Shown here: positions 14,613 to 23,121 of the stretch, piece by piece
Layout: each line of letters begins with the position of its first letter
Position numbering within the stretch: position 1 is the stretch's first letter
Assembly: GCF_046035435.1 (NCBI RefSeq)
Contig: NZ_JBFNFH010000007.1
Strand: one strand, 5' to 3'
Origin: Helcococcus bovis
GTDB taxonomy: Bacteria; Bacillota; Clostridia; Tissierellales; Peptoniphilaceae
Length of the DNA stretch: 64,000 bases
Notes under the pieces: generated by a model
The model's database searches: none
What the model was told of the DNA's origin: nothing
Seen by the model: the letters and a program-made list of their open reading frames with translations, nothing else
Position numbers and translations under genes: made by a program

Positions 14613-16947
14613 TAATAAATTTCTTAGAAAAATTTTTGGGACTTATAATAAAAATTCTGTTCAAGAAACTTTTCCATTTTATACTATAACAAAAGATGGA
14701 GTAATGATTTTAGAAGATAACTTCTTTTCAAAAATGATTAGATTTGATGATATAAATTATAAATTATCGGAAGAAGATGACAAACAAGTAATTTTAGAGA
14801 AATATTTTTCATTATTAAATCATTTTGATAACACAATTGATATTCAACTTTTTTTCTATAATCAAACAGATGGGAAACGTTTTTACGAAAATAGAGTGCT
14901 TAATAAATTACAAAATGACAAATTTGACAAATTTAAAGAGGAATTGAATGAAGCAATATTAAGTAGACTTAAAGTAAAAGAAAATGGTGTACTAAAAAAG
15001 AAATATATTATTATTACTGTTAAAGAAAAGAATTTAACTTTAGCAAAAAGAAAATTGCTAACACTTGAAAATAGTATAATACATAAATTGAAACTCTTAG
15101 GATCACATTCATATATTGTAAATGGTGATGAAAGAATAGATTTATTGAACGAAATATTAAATAAAAAAAATATAGAAAAGAATAAAAAAATTAATTACAA
15201 TGATTTTATGGAATCCCAAATTTCCATTAAAGACTATATTTCTCCAATGAGTATTAATTTTTCATCAGATAATTTAATTAAAATCGATAATAAGTTTTTA
15301 AGAGTATGTAAAATTGATCTTGATACAACTGAACTTGAAGATAATTTTTTAGAAAAATTGTTAGAATATGATAATGAACTATTAATTTCAATTGCATTTC
15401 AAACAGTTGATCAACAAAAAGCTATTAAAAATGTTAAAAGATTATTATCAGATTTAGAGAAAACAAAAGGTGATGAGCAAACAAAAAATATTAACGCTAA
15501 AAGGGATATGGATATTTTGCCAACTGATTTATTAATAAATATTGAGGAAACAAAAGAACTTTTAGATGATGTTTCGAGAAGAAATGAAAGGTATTTTCAA
15601 ACTACATTTACAGTTACAATTATAAATGATAGTATAAAAAAAATAGAAAATGATTTTTTTAATTTACAATCAATTTGTAGAGAATTCAGTTGTAATTTAA
15701 GAGTATTATACAATAGTCAAGAACAAGGATTAATATCAACACTTCCTTTTGGATATAATATATTAAGACAAAAAAGAGGGTTAACAACTTCAAGTTTAGG
15801 TATTTTAGTTCCGTTTACGACACAGGAACTGTTTCAAGAAAGTAAAGATAGCTTATATTATGGATATAATACCATTTCATCAAACATACTATTTTTTGAT
15901 AGAAAGAAATTAAAAGCACCAAATGGATTGATTTTAGGATCTCCTGGTTCAGGTAAAAGTGTTAAGGCTAAAAGAGAAATAATGGAAACTTTTTTAAGGA
16001 CACCAGATGATATTATTATTGCAGATCCTGAAAGAGAATATCCAGCGTTAACACAAGCTTTAGATGGTGAAGTAATTGAACTATCAGCAACATCAGCTAA
16101 TCATATTAATCCATTTGATATAGATTTTGAAAATAATAATGAAAATGCAATAAAAGAAAAAAGTGTATTTATTATTTCATTAATCGAACAGATTATCGGT
16201 GGTTATGATGGACTTACAGGTAAAGAAATATCTATACTAGATAGATGTGTAATTCAAATGTATACAAATTTTTTACAAAATCCTAGTGCTAATAATATGC
16301 CAACATTCACAGATTTTTATAATATATTATTAAAACAAAAGGACTATGAAGCACAAGACTTAGCTACAAGAATTGAAATATACGTTACAGGATCAATGAA
16401 TATTTTTAATAATAGAACAAATATAAATATTAATAATAGACTAACAACATTTGATATTAATAGTTTAAAAGGGGTGTTAAGAAATTTAGGGTTATTAATC
16501 CTTCAAGAGTATGTTTGGAATAAAGTAAGTAAAAATAGGGATTTAGCTAAATCTACATGGTATTTTATAGATGAAATTCATGTCCTTCTTAAAGATGATC
16601 GTACAGCTCAATATATGATTGATTTTTGGAAAAGATTCAGAAAATATGGGGGAGTTCCAACAGGTATAACACAAAATGTTACAGATATTTTAGATAGTCC
16701 ACAAATTGAAACTATTTTTAAAAACAGCGATTATATTTGTATGTTAAATCAATCATCAGATGACAGAGAAAGACTTGCTAAAGCATTAAATATATCAAGT
16801 GAACAATTATCATATGTTACAAATAATAATCCTGGTGAAGGCTTAATAAGTTATGAAGGTAAGATAATACCATTTAGAGATCATTTAAATAAAAATACTA
16901 CTTTATATAAACTAATAACAACTAAGTTAGGTGAAAATGCAAGTTAA
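14587..16947 (+). CDS. VirB4-type conjugation ATPase
   Basis: 786 residues from the ATG at 14587. An N-terminal ~400-residue VirB4 domain is followed by the ATPase core: Walker A GSPGSGKS at about 451-458, an IADPEREYP segment, Walker B YFIDEIHVLL, and an RFRKYGG-x-x-TGITQN motif. It powers pilus or pore assembly in the type IV secretion machine. The upstream in-frame TTG start only translates the palindrome (M-F-K-M-N-K); AGAAAGGGG just before 14587 marks the real start. It overlaps prgI by 26 nt and the hydrolase gene by 11 nt. Confidence 0.92.
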   Translation: MLKTKRKSNNKFLRKIFGTYNKNSVQETFPFYTITKDGVMILEDNFFSKMIRFDDINYKLSEEDDKQVILEKYFSLLNHFDNTIDIQLFFYNQTDGKRFYENRVLNKLQNDKFDKFKEELNEAILSRLKVKENGVLKKKYIIITVKEKNLTLAKRKLLTLENSIIHKLKLLGSHSYIVNGDERIDLLNEILNKKNIEKNKKINYNDFMESQISIKDYISPMSINFSSDNLIKIDNKFLRVCKIDLDTTELEDNFLEKLLEYDNELLISIAFQTVDQQKAIKNVKRLLSDLEKTKGDEQTKNINAKRDMDILPTDLLINIEETKELLDDVSRRNERYFQTTFTVTIINDSIKKIENDFFNLQSICREFSCNLRVLYNSQEQGLISTLPFGYNILRQKRGLTTSSLGILVPFTTQELFQESKDSLYYGYNTISSNILFFDRKKLKAPNGLILGSPGSGKSVKAKREIMETFLRTPDDIIIADPEREYPALTQALDGEVIELSATSANHINPFDIDFENNNENAIKEKSVFIISLIEQIIGGYDGLTGKEISILDRCVIQMYTNFLQNPSANNMPTFTDFYNILLKQKDYEAQDLATRIEIYVTGSMNIFNNRTNININNRLTTFDINSLKGVLRNLGLLILQEYVWNKVSKNRDLAKSTWYFIDEIHVLLKDDRTAQYMIDFWKRFRKYGGVPTGITQNVTDILDSPQIETIFKNSDYICMLNQSSDDRERLAKALNISSEQLSYVTNNNPGEGLISYEGKIIPFRDHLNKNTTLYKLITTKLGENAS

Positions 16948-18640
16948 AAAATCGAATAAAAAAATTGATTTAACTAATTTATCCAAAAAAAGAAAAATAA
17001 CCAAAATAAACATATATAAAGTAGCTAATTTTAAAGATATACCAAAAATAAAACAAAGAAAAATTTATCAAAGAAAGTCATTATCAAAACGTCAATTAAA
17101 AAAAATTGACAGAGGATTAAAAAACGAAAGAAAATATAACGAAAAATCAGAAAAAAAATCATTAAAACATGAACGAAAAATTAATAAGCATACTGCTAAA
17201 AAGTCTAAATTTCAATATAGACATTATAAAAATAAACTTTTATATAATAAAGTAAAACCTGTTACAGGAACTATTAAAACTATTTCCAAAAAAATATTAC
17301 AAAATAATGAAGATGAAAATGCAGCAACTGAAGGGGTTTTTAAAACAACATATACAACTAGCAAAGCATTATCTTCTAAAATACGATCAAAAGGAAAGAA
17401 ATTAACTAAAAAAATTAAAAAAAAAAGTAATAAAATTTCTAAAATTAAAAAGAAAGAAAATAAAAATAAACTTTTTAAGAATAATTTATATAATGACAAA
17501 AAATTTAATCAAAAAAGATTAATAACAAGGATTTTACATAAAAACTTATATTATGCTAAATATAGATTAAATGTAAAATGGGATTCTACAAAAACATTTT
17601 TTATAGAATTACCAAGTAAATTTTTAGCATTTTTAGGTAGAACTGTATTGTCAATAATTACTTCTTTAGGAATATTTTTATTACCAATTGTATTTTTTTT
17701 ATTAATTTTTTTATTAATATTTGTAGGGAATAGTAATAATAACGAAAATATAGATTATATAGATAATATAATCTATCCAGCAGAAGGTAAAATAACATCA
17801 AAATTTGGCTGGAGAGATGGATTTTATTTGCAAGATGGAAGATGGTATCCTAGAAACTTTCATAAAGGAATTGATATTGCAAATCAATTAGGAACTGAAA
17901 TTAAAGCTATGACAGATGGGATTATAACATATATAGATCCAAACTCAACTACTGGTTATGGTAAATGGATTGAAATTGATCATGGAAACAATATTAAAAC
18001 TAGATATGCTCATTTAAGCACAATTAAAGTTATTTTAGGGCAAAAGGTTAAAATTGGTGAGGTAATTGGATTAATGGGTTCAACAGGTTACTCAACAGGT
18101 CCACATTTACATTTTGAAGTACGAAAAAATGGAGAAGCAATTGATCCTGAAATATATATTGCTAATGCTTTAAAAAATGTTAATATTGATAAATTACCTA
18201 AAGAGGTTTTAAGATGGAAACCTATTGTTATGAACGAGTTAATAAAGTATAATTTAGAGAGCTATAAAGATATTGCTCTTACTATTATAATGCTTGAAAG
18301 TGCTGGAAATGCAGAAACTTTACCTGATGTAATGCAATCATCAGAAAGTATAGGTCTTCCACCAAATACAATTAATAATCCTATTACAAGCATACATTAT
18401 GGTATTTTGCACTTAAAAAATTGTATAGAACATATGAACAAATATAATGTAGATTTAAAAACTATGATACATTCATATAACTATGGTAAAGGCTTTATTG
18501 AATACGTATCAAGAAATGGTGGAAAATGGACACAAGAACTAGCTGATAATTTTTCAAACATGTGGGCTAGTAGAAAAGGGTGGAATAGCTATGGAGATAA
18601 AAATTATGTGAAGAAATTTATGAAATATCGTATAAATTAA
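16937..18640 (+). CDS. Bifunctional conjugation wall hydrolase: M23 peptidase plus lysozyme-like domain
   Basis: 567 residues. The first ~220 residues are extremely lysine-rich and cytoplasmic, then one membrane helix (about 228-265), an M23/LytM metallopeptidase domain with H309-x3-D313 and H390-x-H392, and a C-terminal lysozyme-like domain (about 420-565) with the glutamate-bearing IIMLESAGN. Such proteins open the cell wall for the mating channel (VirB1 equivalent). The domain order resembles Tn916 Orf14-type hydrolases but with an added M23 unit. The start at 16937 overlaps the virB4 end; a GTG at 16931 is also possible. Confidence 0.87.
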   Translation: MQVKKSNKKIDLTNLSKKRKITKINIYKVANFKDIPKIKQRKIYQRKSLSKRQLKKIDRGLKNERKYNEKSEKKSLKHERKINKHTAKKSKFQYRHYKNKLLYNKVKPVTGTIKTISKKILQNNEDENAATEGVFKTTYTTSKALSSKIRSKGKKLTKKIKKKSNKISKIKKKENKNKLFKNNLYNDKKFNQKRLITRILHKNLYYAKYRLNVKWDSTKTFFIELPSKFLAFLGRTVLSIITSLGIFLLPIVFFLLIFLLIFVGNSNNNENIDYIDNIIYPAEGKITSKFGWRDGFYLQDGRWYPRNFHKGIDIANQLGTEIKAMTDGIITYIDPNSTTGYGKWIEIDHGNNIKTRYAHLSTIKVILGQKVKIGEVIGLMGSTGYSTGPHLHFEVRKNGEAIDPEIYIANALKNVNIDKLPKEVLRWKPIVMNELIKYNLESYKDIALTIIMLESAGNAETLPDVMQSSESIGLPPNTINNPITSIHYGILHLKNCIEHMNKYNVDLKTMIHSYNYGKGFIEYVSRNGGKWTQELADNFSNMWASRKGWNSYGDKNYVKKFMKYRIN

Positions 18641-18641
18641 C

Positions 18642-18660
18642 TTTGTTCAAAATGAACAAA
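18642..18660. promoter_or_regulatory. Palindrome, copy 4, upstream of the small coiled-coil gene
   Basis: TTTGTTCA (18642-18649) and TGAACAAA (18653-18660) around AAA; the outermost pair is lost because the left flank is C. It is followed by AAGAAAGGAG, and the start codon is at 18679. Confidence 0.75.
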
Positions 18661-18678
18661 AAAGAAAGGAGTTTTATT

Positions 18679-18906
18679 ATGCAAATAAAAAAACTAAATA
18701 GAGCAATAGAAAACATGAAAAAAAAAGAAGAAAGATTTGAAAAGGCTAAAGAAGAATTAGATAATTCAAAAGAATTAATAATTGAAACACAAAAAGAAGC
18801 ATTATATAAATTATTTATTAAAAGCAAATTATCCTTTAATGAATATTATGATCTAATTGCTGATATAAATAATGAAGAAAAAGTTGATACAAATAAAAAT
18901 ATATGA
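18679..18906 (+). CDS. Small coiled-coil protein of unknown function
   Basis: 75 residues, highly charged and predicted to be mainly one long coiled coil (about 1-50). No membrane segment, signal peptide or known motif is seen. The ATG at 18679 is supported by AAAGGAG; the longer TTG-initiated frame would only add the palindrome translation. It lies at the end of the mating-pore gene series and immediately before the structured RNA candidate. Function cannot be given. Confidence 0.6.
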   Translation: MQIKKLNRAIENMKKKEERFEKAKEELDNSKELIIETQKEALYKLFIKSKLSFNEYYDLIADINNEEKVDTNKNI

Positions 18907-18920
18907 TAATATTTAAATAA

Positions 18921-19090
18921 GCTAGTAGCATGAGAACTGGGGGTAAATACTACCTCTACCCTGAGTTGGGGGGTCAGAAATACCAATGACGGCGAAAGTA
19001 TTTACGGTTAGATTTTCCCGTAGGTCTAGTTTGAACGAGGCGTAATGTAATGCTTGTAATAGCATAGGAGATAAGCACATCAATACTAAA
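18921..19090 (+). ncRNA. Structured RNA candidate between the transfer genes and the ArdC-like gene
   Basis: About 170 nt of mixed base composition, conspicuous in AT-rich surroundings and without an open frame. GTAAATACT (18943-18951) pairs perfectly with AGTATTTAC (18997-19005). Outside it AACTGG (18935-18940) pairs with CTAGTT (19026-19031, one G-U), and GGG with CCC between them. ATGCT/AGCAT forms a hairpin near 19050-19064. The inner segment has alternative pairings around a G6 run (possible pseudoknot). A terminator follows at 19101. It could be a stand-alone RNA or the leader of the next gene. It resembles clostridial structured RNAs in density of pairing, but no named family could be confirmed. 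Confidence 0.65.
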
Positions 19091-19100
19091 AATCAATAAA

Positions 19101-19131
19101 AAAAGACAATCAATTGATTGTCTTTTTTATT
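19101..19131 (+). terminator. Strong terminator after the structured RNA
   Basis: AAAAGACAATCAA (19101-19113) and its exact complement TTGATTGTCTTTT (19114-19126), followed by more T. Confidence 0.85.
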
Positions 19132-19147
19132 TTTAAAAGGAGATAAT

Positions 19148-20758
19148 ATGTATAAAATACACTCTATAATAAAGTGGTGGGAAAATTTTGATAATAGTAA
19201 TATTACTATTAAAACAGAGAGCAATGAGTTTAATATAAAAATATTTAATGATATGCTTCCACATTTATTAGGAATGCAGTACACACAAAAAAATACAAAA
19301 TACTTAAAAGGAGCAAGATTATATAGTTTTATAAAAAATAGAAGTGATGAAGAATTGTTAGGATTAATCAGCAAAAATCACCCTAATAAAATGAATAATA
19401 TTATTGATAGAATAGAAAATTTTCAATATTTTATGGAAAATATCGAAAATTCAATACTATATAATCAAACACACTCAAAATCTACAATAAAAAGTAATTT
19501 TTTATTAGTTAAAACAAAAGAGAATACTTATTTGCAGATGGGAATTGCACAAAGTGAATTATACATTGATTACTTTGAAACATTTATTGTAGAAAAAAAT
19601 GATCAATACTTTAAGAAATCAACACTAAATGAAAAAGTTATATCAATTGAAAGATGGGACAATGATAAATTTGTTCCATTTTCTTTTAAAGATTTTGTTC
19701 AAAATGAACAAAATAGAAAGGAAAAAATAATGAATAATACTTTTGATAAAGAGAAATGGAAGAAAGAAAAAGAAAACAAAGTAAAAGAATTAGAAATAAA
19801 AATTAATAACTTAATAAAAGATTTTAAGCATAATAAAGAAGATATAGTAGAATTTATAAAGTTTTCTTTAAAATTTAGAAATTATTCTTATAAAAACACT
19901 ATGTTGATTTATTCGCAAAACAAGTCAGCAAATTATATAGCTTCATTTAATAAAATATCTAAGATGGGTTATAGCATAAAAAAAGGTGAAAAAGCAATTA
20001 AGATTTTTGCTCCAACAGAATCAAAGTATGCAGTAGTTGATTTAACTCATAAACCTTTTAAAAAACTTACAAAAGAAGAAAAAGAACAAGTAAAAAATAA
20101 AGAATTGAAAGTTATATCGTATAGAAATTTTGTACCAGTAAATGTATTTGACATATCACAAAGTGATATTAAGGCTGAGGATTTACCAAAATTACTTGGT
20201 TTTAATAATTTAATCGATATTGAAGTTAAAGATAAAATTGAAATAATAGAAAAATATGCTAAAAATAATAACACTCAAATTTATTATAATAACTTACCAT
20301 TAAATTTAAAAGGAGAGTATTATCCTGGATTAAATCAAATAATTATAAATGAACGACTTGATGACATAGGGAAATTATCTACACTTACACATGAATTAGG
20401 TCATTCTTTATTGCACAATGACGCAGTCGATTATCAATCTGATAATGAAAATGTAATCGAAGTACAAGCTGATATTACAACTTTATTATTATTTGAATAC
20501 TTTAATATTCCAGTAGTAGATTCAAGAATAGAGCATTTAAAATATCATTTTGAAAAATTAGATGAAAAACAAATAGAAAAACTAATATTACCAGTTATAA
20601 ATGTTACGAATGAAGTTATTAATAATATAGAAAAATTTGTACCAGAAAGACAAAAAGAAGAAATAGAAATAGAACAAAATAAAGAAATTGAAAATAATAT
20701 TGAAAGTAAAGAAAAAAAACAAAATAAAGATAAAAATAATATAGATTATGAACGATAA
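19148..20758 (+). CDS. Polyvalent protein: PBECR4-like nuclease, ArdC-like domain and zincin peptidase
   Basis: 536 residues from the ATG at 19148 (AAGGAG six bases upstream). Residues 1-190 resemble the PBECR4 nuclease-like domain of polyvalent proteins (MLPHLLGMQY; a later Y-L-Q-M-G-I-A segment). Residues about 205-330 resemble the ArdC/DUF1738 DNA-binding N-terminal domain (FRNYSYKNTMLIYSQ, KKGEKAIKIFAP), and residues about 380-470 a metallopeptidase with HELGH at 415-419. ArdC-type proteins protect incoming DNA from restriction. Between domains one and two lies copy 5 of the palindrome with a ribosome-binding site and an in-frame ATG at 19730, so a separate 342-residue ArdC-like product is likely. 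Confidence 0.8.
   Translation: MYKIHSIIKWWENFDNSNITIKTESNEFNIKIFNDMLPHLLGMQYTQKNTKYLKGARLYSFIKNRSDEELLGLISKNHPNKMNNIIDRIENFQYFMENIENSILYNQTHSKSTIKSNFLLVKTKENTYLQMGIAQSELYIDYFETFIVEKNDQYFKKSTLNEKVISIERWDNDKFVPFSFKDFVQNEQNRKEKIMNNTFDKEKWKKEKENKVKELEIKINNLIKDFKHNKEDIVEFIKFSLKFRNYSYKNTMLIYSQNKSANYIASFNKISKMGYSIKKGEKAIKIFAPTESKYAVVDLTHKPFKKLTKEEKEQVKNKELKVISYRNFVPVNVFDISQSDIKAEDLPKLLGFNNLIDIEVKDKIEIIEKYAKNNNTQIYYNNLPLNLKGEYYPGLNQIIINERLDDIGKLSTLTHELGHSLLHNDAVDYQSDNENVIEVQADITTLLLFEYFNIPVVDSRIEHLKYHFEKLDEKQIEKLILPVINVTNEVINNIEKFVPERQKEEIEIEQNKEIENNIESKEKKQNKDKNNIDYER
19693..19713. promoter_or_regulatory. 21-bp palindrome, copy 5, inside the polyvalent gene before an internal start
   Basis: Arms TTTTGTTCA and TGAACAAAA around AAA, then TAGAAAGGA, then an in-frame ATG at 19730. 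It is translated as FVQNEQNRK in the long frame, as in prgI. Confidence 0.8.
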
Positions 20759-20870
20759 ATTCATTATGTCAAAAAATATATGTTTTCTGCCATTTAAATT
20801 TTTAAAAAATGAATATACACAAATAAAGTAACCTAAAACATAATTCTATCAAAAAGAAAGGGAAAAAAAT

Positions 20871-21536
20871 ATGAAAAATATAAAAAAAATATTAATAACC
20901 ATTTTTACTATATTAATTATTTCAACAAATATATCTTTTGCAAATAATACCCCCAAGCAACAAGCAAAAAAAGAAGTAAAAATAGAAAATGTAAAAGAAG
21001 CTCCTAAGGAAACACCTAAAGAAACACCTAAAAAAAATAATACTGATATACAGAATACTAAACCAGGTAATGTTAAAGAAGTAATGAATAAAGATAAAAT
21101 TAAAATGTTTGGAAGAAACAATCGCCAATTTGTATCTTTTACGACAATTGAAGGACAAATTTTTTATTTATTAATTGATTATGATAAAAATGGTATAGAA
21201 CAAAATGTTGAAATATTAAAAAAAATAAGCAATGAAGATATTAATAAAATTGAACAAAATAAATTAAATGATCCTGGTGAAAGTTTTGAAGAAACAAAAA
21301 ATGAAAATATTAAAATTCAACCAGAATTAAAAGAAAAAAATGTAGAAAAAAATGATAATGAAATAAAACAAGAAAAGAAAGAAAAAAAAGATTTTAATAT
21401 TTTAGACTATGCTATATATATTGTCGTAATTATAGTAATGATTGTTATTCTTTATTTAAAAAAATCAAAGAAAAATAATAATATGGAAGATAATTTTAAT
21501 GATGAAGAAAATGATGAAGAAATGACAGAATTATAA
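20871..21536 (+). CDS. CD1107/DUF4366-type mobile element surface protein
   Basis: 221 residues: signal peptide (about 1-25, ending ISFA), a P-K-E-T repeat region (about 45-60), a short conserved domain with FTTIEGQIFYLLIDYDKNG (about 85-105), a lysine/glutamate-rich linker, one C-terminal membrane helix (about 178-200) and an acidic tail. This layout matches the CD1107 (DUF4366) family encoded beside conjugation genes in clostridial ICEs. It is probably anchored at the cell surface; its role is unknown. AAAGAAAGGG precedes the start without the palindrome seen at other genes. Confidence 0.8.
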   Translation: MKNIKKILITIFTILIISTNISFANNTPKQQAKKEVKIENVKEAPKETPKETPKKNNTDIQNTKPGNVKEVMNKDKIKMFGRNNRQFVSFTTIEGQIFYLLIDYDKNGIEQNVEILKKISNEDINKIEQNKLNDPGESFEETKNENIKIQPELKEKNVEKNDNEIKQEKKEKKDFNILDYAIYIVVIIVMIVILYLKKSKKNNNMEDNFNDEENDEEMTEL

Positions 21537-21550
21537 AAAAATCAAAGCAC

Positions 21551-21630
21551 AAAATCGATTATAAGGCTTTAAATTTATGAAGTTCAATAAATACATTAAC
21601 TTCTTTACTAAAGCTCTTATAATCGATTTT
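21551..21630. repeat. 80-nt long-stem inverted repeat
   Basis: AAAATCGATTATAAG plus GCTTTA (21551-21571) pairs with TAAAGC (21609-21614), one bulged T, then CTTATAATCGATTTT (21616-21630). Inside, GAAGTT (21579-21584) pairs with AACTTC (21598-21603). It may be a terminator-like RNA hairpin or a short MITE-like unit; no flanking target duplication is seen. Confidence 0.7.
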
Positions 21631-21673
21631 ATTGTTTATTATTAAAGAAAAAAGGAAAATTTAAGGTTAGGAG

Positions 21674-22549
21674 ATGAAAAAAGTAAAATCAAAAGAAGAA
21701 AAAATAAAAATAGCTTTATCAGATGAAAAAAATAAAAATAATTTTGAGATAAATAAATTTAATTTACAACAAAAAGCAATTTTTCATTCTATTGTAAGTT
21801 ATTTAGTAAATGATGAAAGATTTATAGAAAAAATAAAGTCTTATATGAGATATGATTTATCTAAAGAAGATTTATATTACTTGTATGAAACTAAAAATGT
21901 GAAAAAAATTACAGTAGATCTAAGTAATTTTAATGAATTTATTAAAAAAAATATCATAGAAAAATTAGAAAATAAAGAAATTATACCAGTACAAATTAAA
22001 GAAATAAAACCTTATTTTAGTAATGAATATAATTTATTATTGTTACAAATTTTGAAAAATATTAATGCTAATAAGGAAGAAAATAATGAACAATATAATT
22101 ATAATTATTTTCAAGAAAAATTAAATAATAATAATATAAACATTCTTTATTATCAACAAATATATCATGACGACGTAAAACAAATTTTCAAACTAGACAT
22201 AAAAAAAGAACACAAGATTTCACTAATAGAATTTTGTGAAACATATATATCAGATAGAGTAATTTTAGAAGAAAGGGAACAATTATTAATTAAAAGTTTT
22301 GTAATTAATAATAGATTTTATAATACTATTCTCTACATTTATTTTTTATTAGCTTTAGGTTATTCTTATCAAGATATTATGAGTTTCATTACAGAATGTG
22401 AAAAATATTTTGATGTTGATATAACAAAAAATTATGCACAAAGTAGATTAAATGCAATAAATAAAAACTTATATAAACTAGATCAAAATTACAATGAAAA
22501 ACAAAAAAATATAGTTAAAAATATTATTGATGAAATGATTTACATGTAA
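21674..22549 (+). CDS. Hypothetical ICE protein
   Basis: 291 residues, rich in lysine, asparagine and isoleucine, without signal peptide or clear membrane segment (one moderately hydrophobic stretch at about 215-235, YNTILYIYFLLALGYSYQDI). No catalytic motif is recognised. It follows the CD1107-type gene and precedes the oriT candidate and mobC-relaxase pair. GGTTAGGAG gives a good ribosome-binding site. Base composition is as extreme as the rest of the ICE backbone. No function is proposed. Confidence 0.6.
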   Translation: MKKVKSKEEKIKIALSDEKNKNNFEINKFNLQQKAIFHSIVSYLVNDERFIEKIKSYMRYDLSKEDLYYLYETKNVKKITVDLSNFNEFIKKNIIEKLENKEIIPVQIKEIKPYFSNEYNLLLLQILKNINANKEENNEQYNYNYFQEKLNNNNINILYYQQIYHDDVKQIFKLDIKKEHKISLIEFCETYISDRVILEEREQLLIKSFVINNRFYNTILYIYFLLALGYSYQDIMSFITECEKYFDVDITKNYAQSRLNAINKNLYKLDQNYNEKQKNIVKNIIDEMIYM

Positions 22550-22584
22550 TAAATATACAATTTGTAGAATATAAAAAAGGGGTA

Positions 22585-22742
22585 TTAGGGTACACCCTAA
22601 CAAGATAAAAATAATATTGGAGAATTCCAATATTATTTTTTTAGGCATTTGTTATACAAATGCTGTTCTTGCGTGCTATTGAAAATAGCACATTTTAAAG
22701 GAAAAATTTTATCATTTTTAAGTGTGAAAAAAATTTTTCCAT
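22585..22742. other. oriT: Candidate oriT of the ICE (serial hairpins before mobC)
   Basis: Five inverted repeats lie in 160 bases without a gene: TTAGGGT/ACCCTAA (22585-22600); a perfect stem at 22607-22641; GCATTTG/CAAATGC (22645-22663); GTGCTATT/AATAGCAC (22673-22691); and a GGAAAAATTTT/AAAATTTTTCC pair (about 22700-22740). Between the third and fourth, GTTCTTGCG (22665-22673) is reminiscent of MOBP nick regions (CTTGC or CCTGC), but the nick site is not proven. The mobC-relaxase operon starts 40 bases downstream, where oriT is expected. Confidence 0.6.
22607..22642 (+). terminator. Terminator hairpin upstream of mobC
   Basis: AAAAATAATATTGGA (22607-22621) and its complement ending at 22641, followed by T residues. 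The A and T flanks make it work in both directions. It probably ends the transfer-gene transcript. Confidence 0.7.
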
Positions 22743-22782
22743 CTGCTTAATCTAAAAATCATGACCGAAGGAAGGATTTTTT

Positions 22783-23121
22783 ATGCAAAAAGACAAATTT
22801 ATCTTTTGTAGAGTTAACAGAGATGAAGAAAAAATAATTAAGGAAAAATTAAATAAAAGTAAATTTAATAATTTATCTGAATATATAAGAAATATTTTGT
22901 TAAAAAAAGAGGTAAATATTATAGATTTTGAAATTATTAGAAAAAGAAATTATGAAATAAATAAAATCGGAAATAATATTAATCAAATTGCCAAAAGGGT
23001 TAATACAATAAATGAATTTTATTATGAAGATTTCGTTGAATTTCAAAAAGAATTTAAAAAAATGATTAATGAGAATAAAAAAATTAATGATGATATTATA
23101 AAAATAATAAAAGGAAAATAA
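22783..23121 (+). CDS. mobC: MobC-like relaxosome accessory protein
   Basis: 112 residues: an N-terminal ribbon-helix-helix type segment (about 1-45, with LSEYIRNILL) and the MobC signature G-N-N-I-N-Q-I-A-K-R-V-N at about 66-77. MobC proteins bind oriT and help the relaxase melt the nick region. The stop at 23121 abuts the relaxase ATG at 23122, so the two are translated together. AAGGAAGG precedes the start. The hairpin cluster directly upstream fits oriT. Confidence 0.88.
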   Translation: MQKDKFIFCRVNRDEEKIIKEKLNKSKFNNLSEYIRNILLKKEVNIIDFEIIRKRNYEINKIGNNINQIAKRVNTINEFYYEDFVEFQKEFKKMINENKKINDDIIKIIKGK

